Shown: positions 1 to 10,014, counted from the stretch's first letter. The stretch: DNA of 64,000 nt from Bradyrhizobium liaoningense (GCF_018130785.1 NZ_JAFCJT010000002.1:868001-932000); one strand, 5' to 3'. Program-made: numbers and translations. Notes: generated by a model not told the origin, from the sequence alone.

Positions 1-729
1 CGGCGGGCCTGCGAAGAACGGCAGCTCCAGCGCTCGCGCGATCCAGGCCTCGTCCGCCTTGCCGAGCGCTGCGAACTTGCCTTCCGCATCGAACGCCTGG
101 TTCATGGTTCGGTACATGAAATCGTCGAGCAGCGCGTTGCCGGGCCCGGTGTCGCAGGCGATCAGCGTGTCGTTGCCGTCGATATAGGTGATGTTGGAGA
201 CGCCGCCGATATTGACGACGACGACCGGCCCCTCGCGCTCCAGTGAATGGACGAGCGCCCGGTGGTAGACCGGCACGAACGGCGCGCCCTGCCCGCCGGC
301 CTCGACATCGGCGGCGCGGAAGTCGTGCATCACGGGGATATGGATCGCTTTCGCCAGCGCCGTCGCATCGCCGATCTGGACAGTCAGCCGTCGCTCAGGG
401 CGATGCAGCACCGTCTGGCCGTGGAAGCCGACGATGTCGATCTCCTCCGGCTTCATCCGGTTCTGGGCGATGAAGGCAGCCACAGCCTCGGCATGGGCCA
501 GCGTCACCGCGCGCTCGGCCTCGGCTAGAATGCCCGGGCGGGCGTCGCGTCGTGGCAGGTGCACGGCCTCGCTCAGCGCCTGGCGCAGCAAATTGCGCTC
601 CGCCGGACTGTAGGCCCGGTAACCGGACGGCCCGAACGCCTTCACTTGCTTTCCGTCGGTTTCGATCAGCGCGACATCCACCCCGTCCAGCGAGGTGCCG
701 CTCATCAAACCGAGTGCCGTCAACATCAT
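1..729 (-). CDS. anmK: Anhydro-N-acetylmuramic acid kinase (3' end outside window)
   Basis: Cytoplasmic kinase of peptidoglycan recycling: it phosphorylates and opens 1,6-anhydro-MurNAc so that it re-enters amino-sugar metabolism. The first 243 codons are present with no stop before base 1; the family is usually about 365 residues, so roughly a third is missing. The N-terminus reads MMLTALGLMSGTSLDGVDVA, which carries the family's nucleotide-binding GLMSGTSLDG signature. Two tandem ATGs (729 and 726) are possible starts; I chose the first. The gene is divergent from tyrS across a 164-bp gap that must hold both promoters. Identification rests on the N-terminal signature and the good codon structure through to the window edge. 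Confidence 0.9.
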   Translation of the reverse strand, partial: MMLTALGLMSGTSLDGVDVALIETDGKQVKAFGPSGYRAYSPAERNLLRQALSEAVHLPRRDARPGILAEAERAVTLAHAEAVAAFIAQNRMKPEEIDIVGFHGQTVLHRPERRLTVQIGDATALAKAIHIPVMHDFRAADVEAGGQGAPFVPVYHRALVHSLEREGPVVVVNIGGVSNITYIDGNDTLIACDTGPGNALLDDFMYRTMNQAFDAEGKFAALGKADEAWIARALELPFFAGPP

Positions 730-768
730 GGATCAGCGTCCTCAAAAGATCCCTCCGGCATGCCGATC

Positions 769-795
769 TTGTGCCAGAGGGACACATCTTATAAT
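769..795 (+). promoter_or_regulatory. Candidate sigma-70 promoter of tyrS
   Basis: A perfect TATAAT lies at 790-795. A TTGTGC/CTTGTG -35-like element lies 15-16 bp upstream (768-774). Transcription would start near 802, about 90 nt before the tyrS ATG. This is pattern recognition only; the spacer is slightly short. Confidence 0.45.
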
Positions 796-893
796 GCCAC
801 AGCGCCAAATGGCGGGCAGCAACCGAGTTCCCACGGAAGACCCTTAAATTGCTCCCGAAACAGTAAACCAAGAATTGTCAGGCACGCCGACAG

Positions 894-2147
894 ATGACTG
901 CATTTAAATCGGATTTCCTCAACACCCTGCAGGAACGTGGATTCATCCACCAATGCTCCGATTTCGAGGGGCTGGACGCACTCGCGGCCAAGGGCGAGGC
1001 GATCGCCTATGTCGGCTACGATTGCACCGCCCGCTCGCTGCATATCGGCAACTATCTGACCATGATGATGCTGCACTGGCTGCAGCAGTCCGGCAACAAG
1101 CCGATCACGCTGATGGGCGGCGGCACCACCATGGTGGGCGATCCCTCCGGCAAGGACGAGACGCGCGCGATGCGCACCGTCGCCGAGATCGAGGCCAACA
1201 AGGAATCGATCCGCGGCGTGTTCGCCAAGGTGCTGAACTACGGCGATGGCAAGAGCGACGCCATCATGCTCGACAATGCGGAGTGGCTGACCAAGCTGAA
1301 CTGGATCGAGATGCTGCGCGACGTCGGCCGGCATTTCTCGGTCAACCGCATGCTGACGATGGACTCCGTGCGCCTGCGCCTCGAGCGCGAGCAGGAGATG
1401 AGCTTCATCGAGTTCAACTACATGGTCTGCCAGGCCTACGATTTCGTCGAGCTCGCCAAGCGCGCCGGCTGCCATTTGCAGATGGGCGGCTCGGACCAGT
1501 GGGGCAACATCATCATGGGCGTCGATCTCGGCCGCCGCATGGGTACCCATCAGCTGTTCGCGCTGACGACGCCGCTGCTGACGACGGCATCGGGCGCCAA
1601 GATGGGCAAGACCGCGCAGGGCGCGGTCTGGCTCAACGCCGACCAGTGCTCGCCGTATGACTTCTGGCAATACTGGCGCAACACCGAGGACGCCGACGTC
1701 GGCAAGTTCCTGAAACTGTTCACGACGCTGCCGATGAGCGAGATCAGGAAGCTCGAGGCGCTCGGCGGCTCGGAGATCAACGAGGCCAAGAAGGTGCTCG
1801 CCACCGAGGCGACCGCGCTGCTGCACGGCCGCGATGCCGCGAACGAGGCTGCCGAAACCGCACGCCGCACCTTCGAGGAAGGCGCGCTGGCCGAAAGCCT
1901 GCCGACGGTGGAAATTCCGCGCGGCGAGCTGGACGCCGGCATCGGCGTGCTCAACGCCTTCGTCAAGGCGGGCTTGGTTGCCTCCAATGGCGAAGCACGG
2001 CGCCAGATCAAGGGTGGCGGCCTGCGCGTCAACGATGAGGCCGTCACCGACGAGAAGATGGCGCTGTCGGCGGGCAATCTGACGCCCGAAGGCGTGATCA
2101 AGCTGTCCTTCGGCAAGAAGAAGCACGTCCTCATCCGGCCTGCATAG
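894..2147 (+). CDS. tyrS: Tyrosyl-tRNA synthetase
   Basis: Class I aminoacyl-tRNA synthetase that charges tRNA-Tyr in the cytoplasm. At 417 aa it has normal bacterial TyrRS length. The catalytic Rossmann domain carries the HIGH-type motif as LHIGNY near residue 50 and the KMSKS-type loop as KMGKT near residue 240. The substrate region [11 protein letters not shown] is typical of TyrRS. An S4-like RNA-binding domain follows at about 350-417 ([17 protein letters not shown]). No strong Shine-Dalgarno precedes the ATG, but the reading frame and N-terminal sequence support this start. It is divergent from anmK and followed 56 bp later by an MFS gene. Confidence 0.97.
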   Translation: MTAFKSDFLNTLQERGFIHQCSDFEGLDALAAKGEAIAYVGYDCTARSLHIGNYLTMMMLHWLQQSGNKPITLMGGGTTMVGDPSGKDETRAMRTVAEIEANKESIRGVFAKVLNYGDGKSDAIMLDNAEWLTKLNWIEMLRDVGRHFSVNRMLTMDSVRLRLEREQEMSFIEFNYMVCQAYDFVELAKRAGCHLQMGGSDQWGNIIMGVDLGRRMGTHQLFALTTPLLTTASGAKMGKTAQGAVWLNADQCSPYDFWQYWRNTEDADVGKFLKLFTTLPMSEIRKLEALGGSEINEAKKVLATEATALLHGRDAANEAAETARRTFEEGALAESLPTVEIPRGELDAGIGVLNAFVKAGLVASNGEARRQIKGGGLRVNDEAVTDEKMALSAGNLTPEGVIKLSFGKKKHVLIRPA

Positions 2148-2168
2148 GCGTATGAGCTTTTGATGCTT

Positions 2169-2198
2169 GTCAGGGCGCGCCGAAGCGCGCTCCCTGAC
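2169..2198 (+). terminator. Hairpin between tyrS and the MFS gene
   Basis: A 12-bp stem (GTCAGGGCGCGC with its complement, two bases bulged) closes on a CGAA tetraloop. There is no U-run, so it may be a weak terminator of tyrS. It ends only 5 nt before the MFS start codon at 2204, so it would also bury the ribosome binding site of any tyrS read-through transcript. Confidence 0.5.
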
Positions 2199-2203
2199 CT
2201 GCA

Positions 2204-3463
2204 ATGGACCAGAACACGCCCAAGGAAACGAGCCGCGAAAATGTAGCTGCGACGCAGCAAGGCGCGGTGCGCACCGCGCTCGTGGTGCTCGGGTTGTGTT
2301 TCACTTTGGCGGTTCTCGGGCGAGGCCTGAGCGAGAGCTTCACGGTCTTCCTCAAGCCGATCTCCGAAACTTTTGGCTGGGACCGTGCGCAAATCGTCTC
2401 GATCTATTCGCTGACATGGCTGATCAGCGGGCTGACCGCGCCACTGGTCGGGCGCCTGTTCGACCATTCCGGACCGCGCATCGTCTACGCACTCGGGCTT
2501 TTCCTGCTCGGCTCGGCCTTCCTGATCGCGGCGCACGCACAGGCGCTCTGGCAATTTCAGCTCTCGATCGGCCTCTGCGTCGGCATTGGCGTCGCCTTCA
2601 TCGGCAACGTGCCGAACTCTATCCTGCTCGGCCGCTGGTTCGGCCCCAAGCTGCCGACCGCGATGGCGGTGGTCTATTCGGCGATGGGTGGCGGCGTGCT
2701 GGCGCTGCTCCCGACCTCGCAGCTTTTGATCGATCATCTCGGCTGGCGTGAAACCTATCAGGTATACGGCTTCGCCGCCCTCGCGTTGCTCGTTCCACTG
2801 CTCCTCCTGCCCTGGCGCATGTTCGCGGTCGGCTCGCCGCATGTCACCAAGAAGACCGATCCTGCATTCATCGACAACGGCTGGACGCTTGTGAGCGCGA
2901 TGCGCCACCACGCCTTCTGGGCGCTGTTCTCGACCTTCTTCTTCACCGCCGTCGGCATGTATGCGATCGCCGCGCAGATCGTGGCCTATCTGATCGATGC
3001 GGGCTTCCCGCCGCTCCAGGCCGCGACCGCCTGGGGTTTTTCGGGCGTGGTACTGGTGTTCGGCATGCTCGGCGTGTCGGCGCTCGACGGGCTGATCGGG
3101 CGCCGGCCCTCGGTGCTGCTCAGCTACGCGATCTCGATCCTCGGCATCTTCCTGCTCTGGCTGTTGCAGTATTATCCGAACATCATCCTGCTCACCGGCT
3201 TCGTCGTCTGCTTCGGCAGCATGATGGGCTCGCGCGGCCCGCTGATCACGGCGACCGCGATGAAGATTTTTCGCGGCAAGCGCGTCGGCACGATCTTCGG
3301 CACGATTTCGATCGGCAGCGGATTGGGTTCCGCGTTCGGCTCATGGAGCGGCGGCCTCATCCACGACGTCACCCACGGTTACAATCTCCTGCTCGCGTTC
3401 GCACTTGCGAGCGTGATCCTCGGAATGATTCCATTCCTGATCGTCCCCGCCTTGCGGGAATAG
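2204..3463 (+). CDS. MFS transporter (monocarboxylate/oxalate-formate antiporter-like)
   Basis: Inner-membrane major facilitator of 419 aa with about 12 hydrophobic segments and a soluble N-terminal tail of roughly 25 residues. The loop between helices 2 and 3 (GRLFDHSGPRIVYALG) is the MFS A-type motif, and the first periplasmic region (SESFTVFLKPISETFGWDR) is typical of the oxalate/formate antiporter-like subgroup. Substrate cannot be read from sequence; small carboxylates are the family expectation. It is a stand-alone gene downstream of tyrS. No clear Shine-Dalgarno precedes the ATG, and a hairpin sits immediately upstream. Confidence 0.85.
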   Translation: MDQNTPKETSRENVAATQQGAVRTALVVLGLCFTLAVLGRGLSESFTVFLKPISETFGWDRAQIVSIYSLTWLISGLTAPLVGRLFDHSGPRIVYALGLFLLGSAFLIAAHAQALWQFQLSIGLCVGIGVAFIGNVPNSILLGRWFGPKLPTAMAVVYSAMGGGVLALLPTSQLLIDHLGWRETYQVYGFAALALLVPLLLLPWRMFAVGSPHVTKKTDPAFIDNGWTLVSAMRHHAFWALFSTFFFTAVGMYAIAAQIVAYLIDAGFPPLQAATAWGFSGVVLVFGMLGVSALDGLIGRRPSVLLSYAISILGIFLLWLLQYYPNIILLTGFVVCFGSMMGSRGPLITATAMKIFRGKRVGTIFGTISIGSGLGSAFGSWSGGLIHDVTHGYNLLLAFALASVILGMIPFLIVPALRE

Positions 3464-3682
3464 GTCTCCCCGACGTAACCTGCACTCCTCGGTGTCACCG
3501 GGAAATTACGGACGAACACGTGGCACCGCGTGCGAAAAAAACAGGCGCAACCGGAGTGAAGGGACGAACTGCGGTGTTTTGTCCTACATGACGAAAATGT
3601 CAGCGCCGAAACGATCCGGGGTGGCTTGCGAGGCGGAACCGAATGCGGTCCAAGTCGCGCATTGGATGGAGGGCACAAACCA

Positions 3683-4120
3683 ATGAACTTTCCCTATCTC
3701 ACTCGCTTTCAACCGGTTCTCTTGAGCCTGTTTCGCTTCATCACCGGACTCCTGCTGTTCCAGTACGGCGTCGCCAAGCTGTTCAAGTTTCCGGTGCTAC
3801 CCTACTTCGCGAACATCCCGCCGATCATCTACGCGGCTGGTACGCTCGAACTGGTGCTTGGCGCGCTCCTGATCCTCGGCCTGTTCACCCGCCTCACCGC
3901 CTTCATCCTCTCGGGTGAAATGGCCTTCGCCTACTTCATGGGCCACATGTTCAAGGGCGAGACGCCGGTGTTCCTGCCGCTGCTCAATGGCGGCACCGCG
4001 GCGATCCTGTTCTGCTTCGCCTGCCTCTACCTCTCGGCAGCCGGCGGCGGCTCGGTCAGCGTCGATGCGGCGATGGGCAACGAACGCGACTCAACCGGCG
4101 GCGCGTTCGCGCGGCGCTGA
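3683..4120 (+). CDS. DoxX family membrane protein
   Basis: Small integral membrane protein of 145 aa with four hydrophobic helices. The first helix region (LFRFITGLLLFQYGVAKLF) and the second (AGTLELVLGALLILGLFTR) are characteristic of DoxX. Family members are linked to thiosulfate oxidation, redox balance and membrane stress, but most are uncharacterised. The frame is open further upstream, but the ATG at 3683 has GGAGG at 3668-3672 and begins at the natural N-terminus. The gene converges on a small ORF and shares the 12-bp hairpin at 4147-4176 with it. Confidence 0.85.
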   Translation: MNFPYLTRFQPVLLSLFRFITGLLLFQYGVAKLFKFPVLPYFANIPPIIYAAGTLELVLGALLILGLFTRLTAFILSGEMAFAYFMGHMFKGETPVFLPLLNGGTAAILFCFACLYLSAAGGGSVSVDAAMGNERDSTGGAFARR

Positions 4121-4146
4121 CGCGTGCAATTGACGCGCAAGTCACG

Positions 4147-4176
4147 GACGGCACCGGCGGCGTTGCCGGTGCCGTC
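4147..4176. terminator. Bidirectional hairpin between convergent genes
   Basis: Perfect 12-bp inverted repeat (GACGGCACCGGC and its complement) around a 6-nt loop. It lies 26 bp after the DoxX stop and abuts the stop codon of the minus-strand mini-ORF. No U-run, but the position between converging ends fits termination in both directions. Confidence 0.55.
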
Positions 4177-4262
4177 TACCGCGAGCCCAAGACGTTCCAG
4201 ATGAGAACGAGAGCCGCGACGAGCAGCACGGACATAATGAGGCGGTGAACGAATCGGTTCAT
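4176..4262 (-). CDS. Putative 28-aa single-pass membrane peptide
   Basis: Mini-ORF starting MNRFVHRLIM, then a hydrophobic stretch of about 16 residues (SVLLVAALVLIWNVLG), ending in SR. GGAG sits about 5 nt before the ATG. The end coincides with a strong hairpin, as expected for a genuine short gene. The frame is open further upstream, but that part has an arginine-rich shadow-like composition. Function unknown; it resembles many single-pass bacterial small proteins only in architecture. It is divergent from the chemotaxis receptor gene. Confidence 0.4.
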   Translation of the reverse strand: MNRFVHRLIMSVLLVAALVLIWNVLGSR

Positions 4263-4477
4263 GGCCGCTCCGGCAGAGCTCGATGACCACCAAAGAAGAT
4301 CGATCTTCTCCAGCATGCGGACTCGCCTGCGCCGACGCATGTCGGTTTGCCTGCACGATTGCGCATCAGCCTGCGAACGGTCACGCGCGCGGCAGGCCGC
4401 CACACGCCTATGTTCATGATTGGTAAGAACTTCATGCTACCGATGCGAGCAATAACAACCATTCCGTTGAGGCTGCG

Positions 4478-6169
4478 ATGAAGCTGCTAAGCCACCTGAA
4501 GATCCGCACCAAGCTTGCCAGCATGGTCTGCCTTGCGGCTCTCACAGTCACAGCCATCATCGCGGTATCGGCCTTCCTCAGCAAGAGCCGCATGATGGAG
4601 GACCGGGTCCAGCAGATGAAGACCGCGGTCGACATGCTCTACAACCTCGCCCAGTCGGTTCAGGACGATGTCACCGCCGGCAAGCTGACGCAGGCCGAGG
4701 CCAAGGCCCAGTTCCACATGCGCGGACGGCGCATGACCTTCAACGGCAACCAGGGCTATCCGGTCGTCTACAACGCCGACACCTCCCTCCTCGTCAACGG
4801 CGCCAACCAGCAACTCGAGGGCAAGATCACGGGCGCGATCGACTCCAACGGCGTTCTCATCGCCGACGCGATCCTCAAGGCCGGCGATCAAAATGGCGGC
4901 GGCGTAGCCTCCTATCTCTACCCCCGCCCCGGCCAGACCGAGCCGGTACGCAAGACCGTGTTCGCGCGCAAGTTCGCGCCCTGGAACGCGACGATCAGCT
5001 ATGGCCTCTATGTCGACGACATCGACGCCGATGTGCGCTCACTGACGCTCGAGCTTGCCGCCGTCGGCCTCGGACTGATGCTGCTGATGGCGACGTTGTC
5101 GTGGCTGATCGCTCGCGACGTGCTCGGCGCGCTCGATCGCCAGAAGACCCGGATGCAGGAGATTGCCGACGGTTCCCTCGACAAGCCGGTCGAGGAGACC
5201 GGCCGCGGTGACGAGATCGGCCGCATGGCCGAGACCCTCGAAGTGCTCAGGCAGACCGCTTTGACGGCGCGCACGCTGGAGTCCGAACAGGTTGCCGCCA
5301 AGACCCGCAGCGAGCAGGAGAAGCGTGACGCCTTGATCGCCCTCGCCGACCGGTTCGATGCCTCCGTCGGCCAGCTCGTCGGCCTGATGGCCTCGGGCTC
5401 CGGCGAGCTCGAGACCACCGCCAAGTCGATGTCGTCCACGGCCGAGGGCACCAATCGCCGCGCCGCCGTGGTCGGCTCCGCCGCCACCGAAGCCAGCCAG
5501 CGCGTCCAGACGGTCGCGGCTGCCGCCGAGGAACTCTCCTCCTCCATCACCGAGATCAGCCGCCAGGTTGCGCAGTCCGCGGAAGTCACCGGCCGCGCAG
5601 TGGACAGTGCACGGCGCACCGACACCATCGTCCGCGCGCTCTCGGACGGCGCCCAGCAGATCGAACATGTCGCCGAGCTGATCTCCAGCATCGCGGCGCA
5701 GACCAATCTGCTTGCGCTCAATGCCACCATCGAAGCCGCGCGCGCCGGTGAAGCCGGTCGCGGCTTTGCGGTCGTCGCATCCGAAGTGAAGTCGCTCGCC
5801 AGCCAGACCGCGGAAGCCACCCGCGAGATCGGCGACAAGATCGCTCAGATCCAGGGCGCGACCAAGGAGGCCGTGGACGCCATCGGCGGCATCACCGCCA
5901 CCATCGAGGAAGTCAGCCGCATCGCCACCTCGATCGGCGCGGCTATCGAGGAGCAAGGTGCCGCCACCGCCGAGATCGCCCGCAGCGTCTCGCAGACAGC
6001 TGAGGCGACCAAGGAAGTCACCACCAATATCGGCGGTGTCAGCACCGCAGCGAACGAGACCGGCAACGCCGCCGGCATGGTGCTCGCGGCCGCATCGAAC
6101 CTCTCCAAGCAGGCCGAGCAGCTCTCCGGCGAGGTCGGCACGTTCCTCGCGGGTGTTCGCGCGGCGTAA
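4478..6169 (+). CDS. Methyl-accepting chemotaxis protein
   Basis: Inner-membrane chemoreceptor of 563 aa that signals through CheW/CheA. TM1 lies at about residues 15-33. A periplasmic sensor region of about 150 residues of Cache type follows ([13 protein letters not shown]), then TM2 at about 190-210, a HAMP region containing [20 protein letters not shown], and the cytoplasmic four-helix signalling domain. The conserved hairpin tip is [20 protein letters not shown] followed by EVKSLASQT. There is no NWETF-type CheR-docking pentapeptide at the C-terminus (it ends FLAGVRAA). No che genes are adjacent, so it is an orphan receptor with an unidentified ligand. Confidence 0.95.
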   Translation: MKLLSHLKIRTKLASMVCLAALTVTAIIAVSAFLSKSRMMEDRVQQMKTAVDMLYNLAQSVQDDVTAGKLTQAEAKAQFHMRGRRMTFNGNQGYPVVYNADTSLLVNGANQQLEGKITGAIDSNGVLIADAILKAGDQNGGGVASYLYPRPGQTEPVRKTVFARKFAPWNATISYGLYVDDIDADVRSLTLELAAVGLGLMLLMATLSWLIARDVLGALDRQKTRMQEIADGSLDKPVEETGRGDEIGRMAETLEVLRQTALTARTLESEQVAAKTRSEQEKRDALIALADRFDASVGQLVGLMASGSGELETTAKSMSSTAEGTNRRAAVVGSAATEASQRVQTVAAAAEELSSSITEISRQVAQSAEVTGRAVDSARRTDTIVRALSDGAQQIEHVAELISSIAAQTNLLALNATIEAARAGEAGRGFAVVASEVKSLASQTAEATREIGDKIAQIQGATKEAVDAIGGITATIEEVSRIATSIGAAIEEQGAATAEIARSVSQTAEATKEVTTNIGGVSTAANETGNAAGMVLAAASNLSKQAEQLSGEVGTFLAGVRAA

Positions 6170-6203
6170 GCGGCGCGACGTCATTTTAATATCTACAAGA
6201 GGT

Positions 6204-6282
6204 CGTCATGCCCGGGCTTGTCCCGGGCATGACGTTCTTGGTGCGGTGTGGTGAGGCGTGGATGGCCGGGACAAGCCCGGCC
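6204..6282. repeat. Pair of rhizobial-type intergenic palindromes
   Basis: Two hairpins sit between the convergent receptor and AsmA-like genes. The first is a perfect 13-bp stem (CGTCATGCCCGGG, loop CTTGT) at 6204-6234. The second is a 7-bp GC stem (GGCCGGG, loop ACAAG) at 6264-6282 whose core is the inverse of the first. GC-rich CCCGGGCTTGT-type palindromes like these are common between genes in Bradyrhizobium and Rhodopseudomonas. They probably also terminate both genes. Confidence 0.75.
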
Positions 6283-6300
6283 AGACGACGGGGACAGCTT

Positions 6301-9300
6301 CTATCGCCGCGCGAGGTTGCAGCCGCTCGAGAGCTGACGTGTCGATCCGGTCGAGCCATCGTTCGACTGCGAGGGGAATTCATCGAACGGCGAGTTCTGC
6401 TTGCCGGTGTTGAACTCGAATATCTTGCGGAACAGGCCCGGCGCCATCGCCGAGATCGGATTGACGCGCATCACGGGCGCGGCCGGCGTCCCGACGACCT
6501 CGTAGGTCACGCCGATCAATCCTTCATTGTTGCCGCCGCCGAGGAAGATGCCGAACAGCGGGATCTGGCCGAAGATGTTGTTGACGCCATACATCGGCAC
6601 GAAGGTCCCGCTCATGCACACCTGGTTGCCAGGATAGTCGATCGAGCCCTCGATGGTGGCGCCGATCATCGGGCCCTTCACGACGCCGTCGCGGATCGTC
6701 AGCGCGCCGTTCTGGCGCGTGAATTCGGCGCGAAGCGCACTGAAGGAGACGCCGTTGCCGGTCCCGTTGGGTGCCCCGGCGGCAACGCGCTCGAGCTGTG
6801 CCTCGCCCTTCACGGTGAAATCCCGGACGTTGATGAGGCCCTCGCGCGAGGTGTTCGGCTCGGACGCCGGCGGCTCCATCGCGACCACCATCTGGCCGCC
6901 GACCGCCTTGGTGTAGGTGTCGGTGAAGCGCAGCAGCGCGCCGGCATCGTTGGTCTGGAGGTAGATCACCTCGCGGTTGCCCTGGGCGCGGCCGCCGCGC
7001 AAATCGGCGGCCACGGGCGTGTCCTTGCCGATCCGTCCATTCAGCGTGAGGGCTTTGACCGCGCCGCTGCGCCGCGACATCTTGGCGTCGATGCTGCGCA
7101 TCGCCTCGCCGTTGAAACCCATGACGGCCCCGAGCTTCACATCGATGTCGAAATCGACGTTCTTCATCTTGTTCTTGGCGTCGTCCTTGGAATTGCCTGA
7201 GATCGCCGACTTCAGGAAACCGCGACCGTCAAACACGTCGCCGCGCATCGTGCCGCGCACCACGCCCTCCTGGCTGCGCTCCACCTTCAGCGACGCCTTG
7301 TCGCCGTCGGACGGCGAATAGGTCGGGAAGTTCGCGTTCAAGAGATCGCCGTTCGGATCGAGCTCCACCGACCCCTTGATCGAGGCGCCCCCGCCTTCGA
7401 TGACGATGTCCTCCAGGCGCGTCGATTGCGCCGTCGGCACCACCTTGAAGCTGGCCTTGCCCGACTTGCCCGACAGCTTCACCCAGCCGGGCAGGATGTT
7501 GTCGAGCTTGACCGAGGTCAGGTCGGCCTCGACACCGAGCTTCGTCGTCTGGTCGGGACCACCGGCGATCTTGCCCGACACCTTGATCGGCAGCGAGCCG
7601 CTGACGGCGGGGCTCAGATCGAATCCCAGGCGAGCGCGGCTCGCATCGTCCAGTGTCGCCTGCAATCTGACATCCGCATCGCCTTCAGTCGGCTTGCGAT
7701 AGTCGAGCGAGGCCGCCTGCCCGTTGATCTTGACGTCGCCCTTGACCTGGTAGCCCTGGTTGTTCGCTGATATCTTGAGGTTGTTGGCCTCGAGCTTCTG
7801 GTTCATCACCAGCTTGTCGGCGGCAAAGCCGTTGAGATCGGCGGTGACGGCGTAGGTGGTGTCGGCCTTGGTCAGCTCGCCCTTGACCGGCAAGCCGAGC
7901 TGGATGTTGGCCGTGAACGTCCCCTTGCTGGTGTTGGGATCGACGACGGTCGACGACAGATCGCTCAGGCGATCATTGGCGAGCATTTCGGCGGCCGCAG
8001 GCACCGGGCCATCGACGCGGAACCTAGTCCGCGACGGCGACGGTTTAGGCGCCATATCCGGCACCTCGAAAACGAAGTCGGAGATCGTGACCTTGCGGCC
8101 CGCCGGCGTATCGGCAATGCCCTGCCCGATATTCACCGTCGCGGTGCGCCCGGTCACACGCGCCTTCAAGTCGGCGTCGTGCACCACCGGCATGCCATCC
8201 ACGGGGCGGACCGCGACGCCACTCGCCACGATGTTAACGGACAGGCCGTCGTCGGGAATGGGCGGGCCCTTGCGGGGAAGGTTCCTCGTCGGCGAATTGA
8301 CACCGATCTCGATGCGCTGGAGCGTGCCGCGCTCGATCCGCTCGATCACCCATTCGCGCAACTCGGGAACGACAAGCGTCGGCCACATCCGCTTGAGCGC
8401 GGAGGCCGACATCGGCGTTCCCGCAAAGCCCAGCGTCAGCCGCGGCTCTCCCGAATAGTCGATGGCACCGGTGCCGGCGACGCCGATCTCGCCATTGCTG
8501 ATATCGGCCTGCGTCAGCAGCATGCGCTTGTGGTCGGTGTCGAAGCGGAAACCGATCGCAATGCGGTTGAAGACCAGCGGCGGCTCGTTGTCGATGCCGC
8601 CCAGCAGGATCGAGCCGCCGCTGAAGCCAAGCTGCCAGTCGTTGATGGTGCCGTTCGGCGGCTCGAGATGGGCCAGAAGCGTCAGGCGGTTCGCGCCCGA
8701 GAGAATCTTGAACGGAGCGACCAGCACCCGCCGGTTCGAATCCCACTCGACGCTGATCTCGGCCGAGTCGATCGCCATCGGATAATCTGGCGTGTCGGTG
8801 TCGATGATGTTGCCCGAACCGACCGCGATCTTGCCGCGGAAGAAGGTCGGCACGCCGTCGCGGCCGAGCTCGCCCTTGAGCTCGCCGGTCAGCGGCAGGT
8901 CGGCGGTGTAGGTGAAGTCCTTCACCCGGAGCGCCAGCAGGATGTTGGCGGTCGAAACCTTGTCGGCGCGGATGTCGACCGAGCGCACGCCGTTCTCGGC
9001 GGGGCCAATCGTGGCACGCAGTGACCACGGGCGCGCGCCCTCCTCGCCCAGGCTGAGCGCGACGCCGCCACGGCTCGGCCGGCGCAGGCTGAGCGTGATG
9101 TTCTCAAAGCTCCATTTGCTGCCGCGCTGCTGATCGTCGACGATCAGATTGCCGTTCTTCAGGCCGATCTCGTTGAGGTTCTGGCCGTCGAGGCCGGTCA
9201 TGCTCAGACTGTCGAGCCAGTCGAGCCCCTGAAGAATGCCACTCGGGGCAGCGGCCTGGGGGGCGGCCGGTGATGCGTCCGGGCTTGCCGGTGCCGTGGC

Positions 9301-10014
9301 GAATGGCGGCGGCGGGACACCATTGCGCGGGAATGTCGGCGGCAGGCCCGCGTCCTTCTTGGATGCGACGCCGGTTGCGAGCGGCTTTGCGGTGTCGCCG
9401 GCCGACACCGTGACCGTGCCGTCGGGCGCGATCCGGATCGCGAGCTCGGCATCGACGAGGTTGAGGCTTTCCGCGCGCAAATGCCCCATCAGGAGACCTG
9501 CACCCGACAGTTTCACCTCGGCCTTCGGCGCGGTGGCGACGACAACGTGATCGTGGTCGCGGACGATGATGTCACGGATGCGCACGGCGATGCGGATCCG
9601 CCCGGCCCGCTCGATCTGGGTGCCGCCGACCTCCACGGTGTTGCCGTGGCCGATATTGTCCTCGATGGCGGCAGCGAGCCAAGGCGTCGCGATGTCGAGA
9701 TTGATGGGACCTGCGCCAAGCCGCCACCACAGCGCGCCGAAACAGCCGACGAAAATGACGACCAGGGCCCCGGCCACGATGGCCAGCCGCTTCAGCCAGC
9801 GATCGGCGGCCAGCCAGCGCCGCAATGACGCAAATCCGTCACCGAAGCGATGGAAACCCGAATTGGAACGCGACAACAGCCGGCGCGCCCGATGGCCCGC
9901 CGCTGCTTCCTGATCCGGATCCCAGTCGGCGTCGTCCCATTCCTGCGGCTGCTGTTGACCGCCGCGCCGATCGAAATCCCGATTGTAATCCTGGGGCGAC
10001 GTATTCCTTGCCAT
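6301..10014 (-). CDS. AsmA-like/DUF3971 giant envelope protein (YhdP-type)
   Basis: Large bitopic inner-membrane protein of 1,237 aa from the chosen start. An Arg/Asp/Gln-rich cytoplasmic tail of about 75 residues is followed by one TM helix at about 76-97 (RLAIVAGALVVIFVGCFGAL), a Pro/Ala-rich linker, then about 1,000 residues of repetitive beta-rich periplasmic sequence ending in an AsmA-type C-terminal region. Family members (YhdP, TamB, YdbH) form bridge-like lipid-transfer grooves between the membranes; assignment to that role is by architecture. The ATG at 10014 is preceded by GAGAGG. An in-frame ATG at 10137 would add 41 residues of non-conserved-looking sequence. It is divergent from the peroxiredoxin gene. 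Confidence 0.85.
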   Translation of the reverse strand: MARNTSPQDYNRDFDRRGGQQQPQEWDDADWDPDQEAAAGHRARRLLSRSNSGFHRFGDGFASLRRWLAADRWLKRLAIVAGALVVIFVGCFGALWWRLGAGPINLDIATPWLAAAIEDNIGHGNTVEVGGTQIERAGRIRIAVRIRDIIVRDHDHVVVATAPKAEVKLSGAGLLMGHLRAESLNLVDAELAIRIAPDGTVTVSAGDTAKPLATGVASKKDAGLPPTFPRNGVPPPPFATAPASPDASPAAPQAAAPSGILQGLDWLDSLSMTGLDGQNLNEIGLKNGNLIVDDQQRGSKWSFENITLSLRRPSRGGVALSLGEEGARPWSLRATIGPAENGVRSVDIRADKVSTANILLALRVKDFTYTADLPLTGELKGELGRDGVPTFFRGKIAVGSGNIIDTDTPDYPMAIDSAEISVEWDSNRRVLVAPFKILSGANRLTLLAHLEPPNGTINDWQLGFSGGSILLGGIDNEPPLVFNRIAIGFRFDTDHKRMLLTQADISNGEIGVAGTGAIDYSGEPRLTLGFAGTPMSASALKRMWPTLVVPELREWVIERIERGTLQRIEIGVNSPTRNLPRKGPPIPDDGLSVNIVASGVAVRPVDGMPVVHDADLKARVTGRTATVNIGQGIADTPAGRKVTISDFVFEVPDMAPKPSPSRTRFRVDGPVPAAAEMLANDRLSDLSSTVVDPNTSKGTFTANIQLGLPVKGELTKADTTYAVTADLNGFAADKLVMNQKLEANNLKISANNQGYQVKGDVKINGQAASLDYRKPTEGDADVRLQATLDDASRARLGFDLSPAVSGSLPIKVSGKIAGGPDQTTKLGVEADLTSVKLDNILPGWVKLSGKSGKASFKVVPTAQSTRLEDIVIEGGGASIKGSVELDPNGDLLNANFPTYSPSDGDKASLKVERSQEGVVRGTMRGDVFDGRGFLKSAISGNSKDDAKNKMKNVDFDIDVKLGAVMGFNGEAMRSIDAKMSRRSGAVKALTLNGRIGKDTPVAADLRGGRAQGNREVIYLQTNDAGALLRFTDTYTKAVGGQMVVAMEPPASEPNTSREGLINVRDFTVKGEAQLERVAAGAPNGTGNGVSFSALRAEFTRQNGALTIRDGVVKGPMIGATIEGSIDYPGNQVCMSGTFVPMYGVNNIFGQIPLFGIFLGGGNNEGLIGVTYEVVGTPAAPVMRVNPISAMAPGLFRKIFEFNTGKQNSPFDEFPSQSNDGSTGSTRQLSSGCNLARR

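Noticed and set aside
789..2204. Long minus-strand frame antisense to tyrS (471 codons)
   Set aside because: His/Arg/Gln-rich shadow composition typical of GC-rich genes read backwards; tyrS on the other strand is certain.
8722..8745. Second T-loop-like sequence GGTTCGAATCCCAC
   Set aside because: Inside the AsmA-like gene, with no surrounding cloverleaf; chance in GC-rich coding DNA.
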